Shown here: in pieces, positions 1 through 5,405 of the stretch | How the letters are laid out: every line of letters begins with the position of its first letter | Numbering within the stretch: position 1 is the stretch's first letter | The notes under the pieces: model-generated | The model's input: only the letters and a program-made list of their open reading frames with translations | Told to the model about the DNA's origin: nothing | Databases searched by the model: none | Translations under genes and position numbers: made by a program | Assembly: GCA_937982515.1 (NCBI GenBank) | Contig: CALJMB010000309.1 | Span: 1-5,405, forward strand | Direction: 5' to 3' | Source of the DNA: an uncultured Balneolaceae bacterium | GTDB taxonomy: Bacteria; Bacteroidota; Rhodothermia; Balneolales; Balneolaceae | Length of the DNA: 5,405 nt

Positions 1-457
1 TTTCAACGTAAGCCTCGGCGATCCCACAGCGGGCGTCAGCTTCACCCAGTATTCGGGAACGAGCACGGCCAAAGCCATTTCCCAGGACGGTTACGCCCAG
101 GGGCAGCTGGTCGATTTTGAAATCGACGGCGGCGGATACATTAACGGTATTTATGACAACGGGCAGAATATACGGCTGGGGCAATTAGCCCTGGTTACCG
201 TAGCCAACGAGCATGGCCTGGAGCCGGAAGGAAGCGGGCTGTTCCGCCCCACCCTCACCTCTGGCTACGTGAACATCGATACGGCCGAGAACCTGGCGGG
301 AACCGACATCAAGTCGGGCGCGCTGGAGGGTTCTAACGTAGACCTGGCCGCTGAATTTACGGAGCTGATGACCGCGCAGCGGGCGTATCAGTCTAACGCG
401 CGGGTTATAAGTGCGGCTGACGACCTGCTGGTGGAGGTTGTCAATCTCAAACGATAA
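1..457 (+). CDS. flgE: Flagellar hook protein FlgE, C-terminal part (5' end outside window)
   Basis: This is the last 151 residues of the flagellar hook protein, the secreted subunit that polymerises into the universal joint between rod and filament. The reading frame is open from base 2 to the TAA at 455-457. The visible part begins in the FlaE/D2-type region, with the typical run of a DGY..G.L segment followed by a NGQ..RLGQLAL segment. It ends in the conserved C-terminal helix of the rod/hook/HAP family, with the signatures LEGSNVDLA, EFTELM, AQRAYQSNARVI and a final VNLKR. The ending and the preceding FlaE-like segment favour FlgE over the distal-rod protein FlgG, which shares the C-terminal helix. 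An intrinsic terminator follows 33 bases downstream, so hook transcription can end before the motor genes. The 5' part and start codon lie outside the window. Confidence 0.93.
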   Translation, partial: FNVSLGDPTAGVSFTQYSGTSTAKAISQDGYAQGQLVDFEIDGGGYINGIYDNGQNIRLGQLALVTVANEHGLEPEGSGLFRPTLTSGYVNIDTAENLAGTDIKSGALEGSNVDLAAEFTELMTAQRAYQSNARVISAADDLLVEVVNLKR

Positions 458-490
458 CTATCTCTATTAGACCTCTAACCACATAAAACC

Positions 491-525
491 AAGACACTCT
501 TCCCTGACAGGAAGAGTGTCTTTTT
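491..525 (+). terminator. Rho-independent terminator after flgE
   Basis: A perfect 13-bp inverted repeat (arms 491-503 and 510-522; AAGACACTCTTCC pairing with GGAAGAGTGTCTT) encloses a 6-base loop, CTGACA. It is followed directly by a T-run (521-525), the classic intrinsic terminator layout. No matching A-run lies immediately before the left arm, so it should act mainly on the + strand. It separates flgE from motA although both point the same way. Confidence 0.9.
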
Positions 526-544
526 AAAAGTAACAGATACGTAC

Positions 545-1423
545 ATGGATCGATCAACATTCTTAGGAATGGCGGGGGGGGTGTCCCTTATCATGGTTGC
601 TATAGTAACACAGGGATCGCTGGTCAACTTTATAAGTGTGGCTTCTCTGATTATTGTGCTGGGAGGGGTATTTGCAACCACGCTGATTAACTATAGCTGG
701 GAAGATCTTTTAATCAGTATAAGAACCCTGCAGGATGCCCTCTCAGAGAACACCAGAGATTTGCGTACCGACATAGAACTCATGAACATGTTTTCCAGGA
801 AGTCGAGGCGGGAAGGCCTGCTTAAACTGGAAGAAGATATTGAACACATGGAAGACCCCTTCCTTAAAGACGGCCTGCAGATGGCTATCGACGGAATTAC
901 AAAAGAGAGTTTGGATAATATTCTGGAAGATCAGATTAACAGCCTGAAGCGGAGGCAGCAAGTCTGTGCCGAAATGTTCGACGGCATGGCCGAATATGCC
1001 CCGGCATTTGGTATGATCGGTACCGTTATCGGCCTGATTCTTATGCTGCAGAATATTTCCGACCCCTCTTCCCTGGGTAAAGGCCTGTCTGTGGCTCTGT
1101 TAACGACCCTTTACGGTACTATTTTGGGCAATATGGTATTCAGTCCCCTTGCCGGAAAGATGCGTTTTCTGGGGGGGCATGAGATAGCCCACCGGGAAAT
1201 GTTGCGGGCCGGTATCATGTCGCTGGTCAATGAAGAAAACCCGCGCATCATGGAAAATAAAATGCTGAGCTATGTGCCTCCCGAAAAGAGAGCTGAATAT
1301 ATTGAATATTACGACAGCCGGCCATACGATAAACAACGCGAAGAACGACTATATAATAACTGGGTAAGTCAACAACACACACCATGGAACGAACTCCTAG
1401 AGGCCCTGGAAACTGGCTTATAA
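545..1423 (+). CDS. motA: Flagellar stator protein MotA
   Basis: MotA is the inner-membrane stator subunit that surrounds MotB and couples ion flow to torque on the rotor. The 292 residues show four membrane segments (about 5-21, 29-50, 152-171 and 178-201). A large cytoplasmic loop lies between segments 2 and 3 and carries the charged RREGLLKLEED stretch (88-98), which corresponds to the rotor-contacting Arg/Glu region. The family signature APAFGMIGTVIGLI (152-165), DP (173-174) and LLTTLYGT (185-192) is intact. Pro153 and Pro201 match the two essential prolines of E. coli MotA (Pro173 and Pro222). The ATG at 545 gives a normal N-terminus, but no good Shine-Dalgarno precedes it. The C-terminus runs about 40 residues past the usual end (after roughly R249), is rich in Tyr, Arg and Glu, and its last 13 codons overlap motB. 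A G8 run lies at codons 10-13 and a G7 run at 1171-1177. Confidence 0.96.
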   Translation: MDRSTFLGMAGGVSLIMVAIVTQGSLVNFISVASLIIVLGGVFATTLINYSWEDLLISIRTLQDALSENTRDLRTDIELMNMFSRKSRREGLLKLEEDIEHMEDPFLKDGLQMAIDGITKESLDNILEDQINSLKRRQQVCAEMFDGMAEYAPAFGMIGTVIGLILMLQNISDPSSLGKGLSVALLTTLYGTILGNMVFSPLAGKMRFLGGHEIAHREMLRAGIMSLVNEENPRIMENKMLSYVPPEKRAEYIEYYDSRPYDKQREERLYNNWVSQQHTPWNELLEALETGL

Positions 1424-2127
1424 CGTACAGCGACTTCATCACTTTGATGCTGACGTTTTTTATCGTATTGTATATCCTCACGCCGGGCGTCGAAGAGGAG
1501 AAGTTTACTTCGGTAATTAACTCTTTTAAAGGGCACCCGGGCGTACTGAAGGGTGGGGTACAAGTCCTGGATGATGTAATCGCGCAAAAAAAAAGAAGAG
1601 CCCGGCACTGGAATCAACTCCGCGGCACCGTAGAGCAGCAAAACCTGGAAGACCAGATTAAGGTAGACCTGCTTCCGGAAGGCGTCCGTATCGTTCTGGG
1701 AGAGGCTATTACTTTTAACAGCGGCTCGGCGGAGCTGCTAGACGAAGGTAAGCCGGTATTAAACAGCCTGTTACACCAATTGTCGGTAAGAATGTCTGAC
1801 GAGATAGCCGAAATTGAAATACTGGGACATACAGACGATGTGCCTATTTCGGAAAACTCCAGGCTTTACAATTCGAACTGGGAATTAGGCAGCGACAGGG
1901 CCAACTCGGTATTGGAATATGTTTTGGTAAATTCTGAATTACCGGATAAATTTCTCAAGGTTGGGTCCTATGGTGAATACCGGCCGAGGTTCGAAAACAA
2001 TTCCCCGCTGAACAGGAAAAGAAACAGGCGTGTGGAAATATTTGTGCGGTATAAAACAATAGATCCGGATGGAACCACTGCATCCGATAAAGATGAAGTA
2101 GCATACGTGACAAACGAGAATTATTAA
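1384..2127 (+). CDS. motB: Flagellar stator protein MotB (OmpA-like peptidoglycan-binding)
   Basis: MotB is the stator subunit that carries the ion-binding aspartate and anchors the complex to peptidoglycan. The 247 residues start with a very short cytoplasmic tail followed by WLITYSDFITLMLTFF. Asp17 in YSD corresponds to the essential ion-binding Asp (D32 in E. coli). One membrane segment spans about 11-32. A linker (about 33-95) contains a basic QKKRRAR stretch. The OmpA-like domain covers about 98-222 with ITFNSGSAEL, ILGHTDDVPI, WELGSDRA and LNRKRNRRVEIFV, all hallmarks of peptidoglycan binding. ATG 1384 is the first ATG after an in-frame TAA at 1357-1359, so the short N-terminus is probably real. 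The gene begins inside motA (40-base overlap), suggesting translational coupling. Three stops in a row (TAA TAG TGA, 2125-2133) end the frame. Whether H+ or Na+ is used cannot be told from the sequence. Confidence 0.96.
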   Translation: MERTPRGPGNWLITYSDFITLMLTFFIVLYILTPGVEEEKFTSVINSFKGHPGVLKGGVQVLDDVIAQKKRRARHWNQLRGTVEQQNLEDQIKVDLLPEGVRIVLGEAITFNSGSAELLDEGKPVLNSLLHQLSVRMSDEIAEIEILGHTDDVPISENSRLYNSNWELGSDRANSVLEYVLVNSELPDKFLKVGSYGEYRPRFENNSPLNRKRNRRVEIFVRYKTIDPDGTTASDKDEVAYVTNENY

Positions 2128-2142
2128 TAGTGAGAAAGACCA

Positions 2143-2637
2143 ATGGCTAAACAATACTCCCGGCTCGGTCAGGAGCCGGATGATAACGAGAATGAATCGG
2201 GAAAGTTTTTATCCAGTAACGGAAAAATCTTCCTTGTTGTCATATTTTTGGTGGCTCAGGCTGTGCTCGCTTATTTTTTTACAAGCGAAAATTATTACAA
2301 TGTAAGCGACTGGGTGAACACCGACGACGATTCCAGACCGTCCTACTACGAGATATCGGATGTAATTGTCAATCCGGCAGAAACGTATGGAGAACGGTAT
2401 CTGCTGGTATCTATAGGCTTAGAGCTGGATAGTGAAGAGTCCAGGGCCGCTTTAGACTCCAATCACGCGATGATCCGCGACCGCATCAATGAAGTCCTTT
2501 CCAGGCAAACCGTCAGAGATCTGAACAGTGTGGCGGGGCGCGATACGCTGAAAACCGAGCTGGGAATTATGATCAATGATATCCTGGGGAAGAATTCGGT
2601 CCAGAATTTGTTCTTTACCGAGTACGTGATGCAGTAA
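2143..2637 (+). CDS. fliL: Flagellar basal body-associated protein FliL
   Basis: FliL is a single-pass inner-membrane protein that sits around the stator and supports its function under load. The 164 residues comprise a polar, acidic cytoplasmic tail (1-27), one membrane helix (about 28-47) and a periplasmic domain. The family pattern is clear: VIVNPAETYGERYLLVSIGLEL (74-95 region), the helix with MIRDRINEVLSRQTVRDL (110-127), REtL-type RDTLKTELG (133-141), and the typical ending FFTEYVMQ. An acidic linker (NTDDDS, 59-64) joins helix and domain. The start at 2143 lies 15 bases after motB; GAGAAAG upstream is at most a weak ribosome binding site. Its position between motB and fliM is the classical one. 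The length is normal for the family. Confidence 0.95.
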   Translation: MAKQYSRLGQEPDDNENESGKFLSSNGKIFLVVIFLVAQAVLAYFFTSENYYNVSDWVNTDDDSRPSYYEISDVIVNPAETYGERYLLVSIGLELDSEESRAALDSNHAMIRDRINEVLSRQTVRDLNSVAGRDTLKTELGIMINDILGKNSVQNLFFTEYVMQ

Positions 2638-2684
2638 CTTTTTTCATGAAATCTATAATTCCGAATATACCTAACAGATAAGAT

Positions 2685-3635
2685 ATGGCTGAAGTCACAG
2701 AAATTATTGGGAAGAAAACTGCGGCCAGCTCTTACGATATTGCCAGTTACGATTTTAAGCACCCGAAGCTTGTAAGTAAAGAGATTGTCCGGGCCTTGCG
2801 GAATATCCACGAGCATCTTTCGCGTAACCTGAGCCGCATCTTCAGCACTTCACTCAGCCTGAAAGTAGATGTAGAACTAAAGAAAATAGAACAGACGGTT
2901 TTCTCCGAATATCTGAATGACCTCGCCTCTCCGGGTACCTATTATATTTTTCAAATAGAGGAATTCGGCGAGTGGGCCATCATGGAATTCGATCCTGCAT
3001 TTTGCATTTATGCCATTGAACGGCAAGGAGGAAGCAAAGAGAGCGATCTGGAGTCCGTAAGGTCTCTGAGCCGCATTGAGGAACGGATTTTTTCCCGGAC
3101 CGTAGAGAAGATTTTTGAAGAGGTTAAAGCCATCTGGGAGCCGCATATAGCGATGACCATCGGTCATTATGTGTATGAGAATAAGCCGGAAAACATACAC
3201 AGTATTTCTCCGGTGGAACCCGCTGTTATCGCAGATTATAAGATTACGGTGGGTCAGGCGGCGGTACCTTTTAAAATCTGTTACCCCTACGCCATATTGA
3301 AAGAAGCCATCGGCGATTCTTTTCATAAATTCGGCAGCAGGGTCAGGAATAAAGACATCTCTCCCGAGAAACGCGAGCAGTACCGCAAAGAGCTAAAAAG
3401 CGTTTCCGTTCCGTTGAAAGCCGTATTGGGGAGAACGCGTATTACCGTCAGCGAGATGCTGCAGTTACAGCGGGGCGATGCCATAAAGTTAAATCAGTTA
3501 ACCTACGAGCCCATAGAAATTCTGCTCAACCACAGCAGTAAGATGAAGGCTTTTCCCGGTACGCTTAATAATAAAAGAGCCGTTAAGATATACGAGATAC
3601 TGGAACTGGAAGAGTCTGATAACCAGAACGGGTAA
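2685..3635 (+). CDS. fliM: Flagellar motor switch protein FliM lacking the N-terminal CheY-binding segment
   Basis: FliM is the C-ring protein linking the FliG torque ring to FliN and, in most bacteria, receiving CheY-P. The 316 residues contain the middle CheC-like domain (about 22-225), starting with the characteristic YDFKHPKLVSKE, then LRNIHEHLSRNLS and ERQGGS, a version of the FliG-contacting GGxG motif. The SpoA domain (about 237-308) carries VPLKAVLGRTRITVSEML, LQRGDAIKL and a terminal AVKIYEIL. The N-terminal conserved segment that binds CheY-P (a LSQ.EIDALL-type motif) is not present: only about 20 unrelated residues precede the YDF motif. An in-frame TAA at 2679-2681, two codons before the ATG, excludes a longer version. 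fliL ends 47 bases upstream; the FliN-family gene starts 11 bases downstream. There is no clear Shine-Dalgarno; TAACAGATA precedes the start as it does for motA. Confidence 0.94.
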   Translation: MAEVTEIIGKKTAASSYDIASYDFKHPKLVSKEIVRALRNIHEHLSRNLSRIFSTSLSLKVDVELKKIEQTVFSEYLNDLASPGTYYIFQIEEFGEWAIMEFDPAFCIYAIERQGGSKESDLESVRSLSRIEERIFSRTVEKIFEEVKAIWEPHIAMTIGHYVYENKPENIHSISPVEPAVIADYKITVGQAAVPFKICYPYAILKEAIGDSFHKFGSRVRNKDISPEKREQYRKELKSVSVPLKAVLGRTRITVSEMLQLQRGDAIKLNQLTYEPIEILLNHSSKMKAFPGTLNNKRAVKIYEILELEESDNQNG

Positions 3636-3646
3636 CTACAACCATC

Positions 3647-4741
3647 ATGGAACAGAGCATTTGGGAAAAGGCCTTCGGGCACGTTCATGAACCTGTCGGG
3701 CAGTGTATCCACGAGGTCATGGACGATCATTATACCATTGAGGTTACCGCGTCCAGCCTGTGCGATACCAACATCACCTCCAAACTGCTCCAAAAAGGAG
3801 GCCTTACCGTCCGTTTCACCGAAAGCCGGTTCAATGTGGAAGGTTACTTATCTTTCGAAGGCGACTGGTTTGCCCGGCTGGCCCAGGAAGTACTGGGTAT
3901 CGAAGAACGCGGGCTGAGTGAACTGACGCAAGACCTGATTAAAGACTTTTCGTTTAAGCTCCTGGAGGCGGTTAAAAAATATATCGGAGCCTTCGGTATC
4001 GAACCCGAAGTTTCAGATCTCGAATTGTTAAAACATCACCAGATAAAAGAGAGCCTGCAGGAAAAAGAGTACTACACCGTGCGGCTGGAGGTGTTGCCGG
4101 GCGAACAAAAGGCACACCTCTCCAAACTGGGCCTGATGGTGGCCATTTCGCAGCCCGATGACGCTGTTATTGAGCAGCTTATAAACACCGCCCGGGGTGA
4201 AGCGAACGCGGAGGAAACGGCACAGGATGCCGGGCCGGGCACGGCGGAGCAGGAGGATGTAAACGCATTGACCGACAAACTGCACGAACTCGCCGCTACC
4301 GGCCATACAGCGGAAGGCACCGGCGGCAAAGAAAGCAGGCAATACGATCTTAAGGATAAAATCACTAAAAAAATTGTTAGGAAGAAAACCATGAGTAATG
4401 AGCAGAATGATCCTGTAAAGGGGTACAAAGTGGAATTCGAAGAGTTTGACAAGGATCTTGCCGTCGTTAACGAAGACGAAGTGCGCAATATCGATATCCT
4501 TAAAGATGTTGAGCTTGAACTTTCCGTGGAACTGGGCCGCAAGGAGATGCTCTTCGGAGACATCCTCAAGCTGGTGAAAGGGTCGGTCATAGAGCTGGAG
4601 AAGCTGGCCGGCGAGCCTGTGGAGATCCTCATTAACGGGTTCCCTATTGCGCACGGAGAAGTTGTCGTCATCGATGAGCATTTCGGCGTGAGGGTATCTA
4701 ACCTTGTATCCAGGCAAGAGCGCATGAAAGGCATCGTCTGA
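3647..4741 (+). CDS. fliN: FliN/FliY-family motor switch protein with CheC/CheX-like N-terminal region
   Basis: This protein forms the lower C-ring with FliM. At 364 residues it is about three times the size of a plain FliN. The C-terminal SpoA domain (about 282-357) is a textbook FliN: ELSVELGRKEML, FGDILKLVKGSVIELEKLAGEPVEILING and HGEVVVIDEHFGVRV, cited here in parts. Residues about 30-168 have a predicted strand-helix pattern like CheC/CheX/FliY. The helix around LTQDLIKDFSFKLLEAV (93-109) aligns with the D...E..N phosphatase motif, but Glu and Asn appear as Asp100 and Phe103, so phosphatase activity is unlikely. A linker (about 181-248) rich in Ala, Glu, Gly and Thr and then Lys joins the two. 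No CheY-binding EIDALL peptide is seen. ATG 3647 is the first ATG after an in-frame stop at 3620. An internal start at 4391 could give a separate short FliN. The CheX-like assignment is an inference; the FliN domain is certain. Confidence 0.92.
   Translation: MEQSIWEKAFGHVHEPVGQCIHEVMDDHYTIEVTASSLCDTNITSKLLQKGGLTVRFTESRFNVEGYLSFEGDWFARLAQEVLGIEERGLSELTQDLIKDFSFKLLEAVKKYIGAFGIEPEVSDLELLKHHQIKESLQEKEYYTVRLEVLPGEQKAHLSKLGLMVAISQPDDAVIEQLINTARGEANAEETAQDAGPGTAEQEDVNALTDKLHELAATGHTAEGTGGKESRQYDLKDKITKKIVRKKTMSNEQNDPVKGYKVEFEEFDKDLAVVNEDEVRNIDILKDVELELSVELGRKEMLFGDILKLVKGSVIELEKLAGEPVEILINGFPIAHGEVVVIDEHFGVRVSNLVSRQERMKGIV
4379..4393 (+). promoter_or_regulatory. Candidate internal ribosome binding site and start for a free 116-residue FliN
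   Basis: AGGAAG (4379-4384) lies 6 bases before an in-frame ATG at 4391 (Met249 of the FliN-family protein). Initiation here would give a 116-residue protein, 4391-4741, beginning MSNEQNDPVKGY and containing the whole SpoA domain. That is the normal size of a stand-alone FliN. This is the best Shine-Dalgarno match in the window; the annotated starts of motA, motB, fliM and the long FliN have none. Internal initiation producing a short SpoA protein is established for the related type III secretion proteins SpaO and YscQ. Use of the site here is an inference. Confidence 0.45.
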
Positions 4742-5319
4742 TGTTTAACGGAACCGACAGGAGAGTGGGTGAAAGGCTGCCTAAAAAACTTCTGGGCTCC
4801 GTTCTGGTACTATCCGGCATTCTCCTGGTTTTATGGCTTCTGGTAGTGGCCAGATCGGAATATGGAGAGAATCAAAGGATATCGGATACAGGCATGACGG
4901 TCGAGGCTGTTCAGCCCGACAGCGCCGCGGAACATGCCGGACGCCTCGGGTTCAGAACGGCCGCGTCTCCGGACGATGAAAGCCGTTCTTCCGGTCTGTT
5001 CGGGGGAGCCATGACCGTATTCATCATCCTGGTGGTTATGCTGGGAGCTGCTTTTCTGTGGTTCAGAAAGTCTGACACGCTCTACCCCAGCTACTTTAAG
5101 GAACTGGGACGGCATCCGCTGGGAATGGACCAGGAACTCATTGTATTGGAAGCCAATGGCGAGGTATGGGTGTTGGGCAGAACAAGCCAATCCATTACGC
5201 TGCTGTTTAAATGTGCCAAGGAAAGCTGGAAGCACCAGGCGCAGGAAGCACACGTATACAGCGGCGGTTTTAAACATATACTGGATACATTCCGCAACAA
5301 CAGGCACGGGAAATTGTAG
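4741..5319 (+). CDS. fliO: Flagellar export-gate assembly protein FliO
   Basis: FliO is a poorly conserved inner-membrane protein that helps assemble the FliP/FliR core of the flagellar type III export gate. The 192 residues have a basic N-terminus (RRVGERLPKK), a first membrane segment (about 17-37), a polar loop of about 50 residues, a second membrane segment (about 89-108) followed by RK, and a cytoplasmic domain. That domain contains the recognisable FliO pattern LGMDQELIVLEANGEVWVLG followed by RTSQSITLLF (127-156). By the positive-inside rule both ends are cytoplasmic. Many FliO proteins have only one membrane helix, sometimes with a cleaved signal, so segment 1 may be a signal anchor. 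The ATG overlaps the previous stop as TGATG, indicating translational coupling; GAAAGG at 4726-4731 could serve as a ribosome binding site. The identity rests on this domain plus the position between fliN and fliP. Confidence 0.88.
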   Translation: MFNGTDRRVGERLPKKLLGSVLVLSGILLVLWLLVVARSEYGENQRISDTGMTVEAVQPDSAAEHAGRLGFRTAASPDDESRSSGLFGGAMTVFIILVVMLGAAFLWFRKSDTLYPSYFKELGRHPLGMDQELIVLEANGEVWVLGRTSQSITLLFKCAKESWKHQAQEAHVYSGGFKHILDTFRNNRHGKL

Positions 5320-5322
5320 CGT

Positions 5323-5405
5323 ATGATCAGGGTAAAAGCAATACGCGCCGGGATTTTATTAGCAGGGTTCTTATGGCTGGGCACGCTCACGGCGCAGGCG
5401 CAGGC
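5323..5405 (+). CDS. fliP: Flagellar export-gate protein FliP, N-terminal signal peptide only (3' end outside window)
   Basis: Only the first 27 codons are visible. They encode a typical cleavable signal peptide: a basic n-region (MIRVKAIRAG), a hydrophobic core (ILLAGFLWLGTLT) and an AQA-type signal peptidase site. FliP, the pore-forming core of the flagellar export gate, is one of the few export-gate proteins made with a signal peptide, and it follows fliO in most flagellar operons. The ATG lies 3 bases after the fliO stop. The conserved FliP body is beyond the window, so the name rests on the signal peptide and gene order. Confidence 0.8.
   Translation, partial: MIRVKAIRAGILLAGFLWLGTLTAQAQ

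Noticed and set aside
458..490. Possible promoter before the terminator (TATTAG near 465)
   Set aside because: No matching -35 element or Bacteroidota-type TTTG...TAnnTTTG pair could be seen, so it is not listed as a feature.
2877..3326. 149-codon antisense frame opposite fliM
   Set aside because: Opposite a clearly conserved fliM, with no recognisable motif and no upstream signals of its own.
4028..4734. Two long antisense open frames (about 220-229 codons) opposite the FliN-family gene
   Set aside because: They lie wholly opposite a well conserved coding gene, resemble no family I know, and one is Ser/Thr-rich low complexity, typical of antisense frames of such codon usage.
4831..5307. 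158-codon antisense frame opposite fliO
   Set aside because: No recognisable domain; fliO in the + frame has the expected membrane segments, conserved pattern and operon position.
5391..5405. Short GGCGCA-type tandem repeat at the window edge
   Set aside because: It simply encodes the Ala-Gln-Ala signal-peptide end of fliP; too short to call a repeat.

Overview
This window is a contiguous piece of a large flagellar operon. All genes are on the + strand and packed head to tail: the 3' end of flgE (hook), then motA, motB, fliL, fliM, a fliN/fliY-type gene, fliO, and the first 83 bases of fliP. No tRNA, rRNA, CRISPR array, insertion sequence or other mobile element is visible. The only non-coding gaps are 458-544 and a few much shorter ones.

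Organism. The sequence has intermediate GC. The order hook - motA - motB - fliL - fliM - fliN - fliO - fliP is the ancestral-type order seen in spirochaetes, clostridia and flagellated relatives of the Bacteroidota (Rhodothermota/Balneolota). Most start codons lack a convincing Shine-Dalgarno sequence, which fits the Bacteroidota-like superphylum better than Firmicutes. This lineage call is an inference of modest confidence; nothing in the window fixes the species.

Layout. flgE ends at 457 and is followed by a strong intrinsic terminator (491-525). motA starts only 19 bases after the T-run. motA and motB (stator) overlap by 40 bases. fliL (stator-associated membrane protein) and fliM follow with gaps of 15 and 47 bases. 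The FliN-family gene starts 11 bases after fliM, overlaps fliO by one base (TGATG), and fliO is followed 3 bases later by fliP.

How the genes work together. MotA/MotB form the ion-driven stator, FliL supports it, and FliM and the FliN-family protein form the C-ring switch on which the stator acts. FliO and FliP belong to the export gate that secretes rod and hook subunits such as FlgE.

Most noteworthy points. (1) The FliN-family protein is 364 residues: an N-terminal CheC/CheX-like region lacking the catalytic residues, a low-complexity linker, and a C-terminal SpoA domain. An in-frame ATG at 4391, preceded by AGGAAG (the best ribosome binding site in the window), would give a free 116-residue FliN. 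(2) FliM lacks the N-terminal CheY-binding EIDALL-type segment, and an in-frame stop just upstream rules out a missed start. (3) Long homopolymers (G8 and G7 in motA, A9 in motB) are candidate slippage sites. (4) A terminator sits inside the gene cluster with almost no room for a promoter after it.
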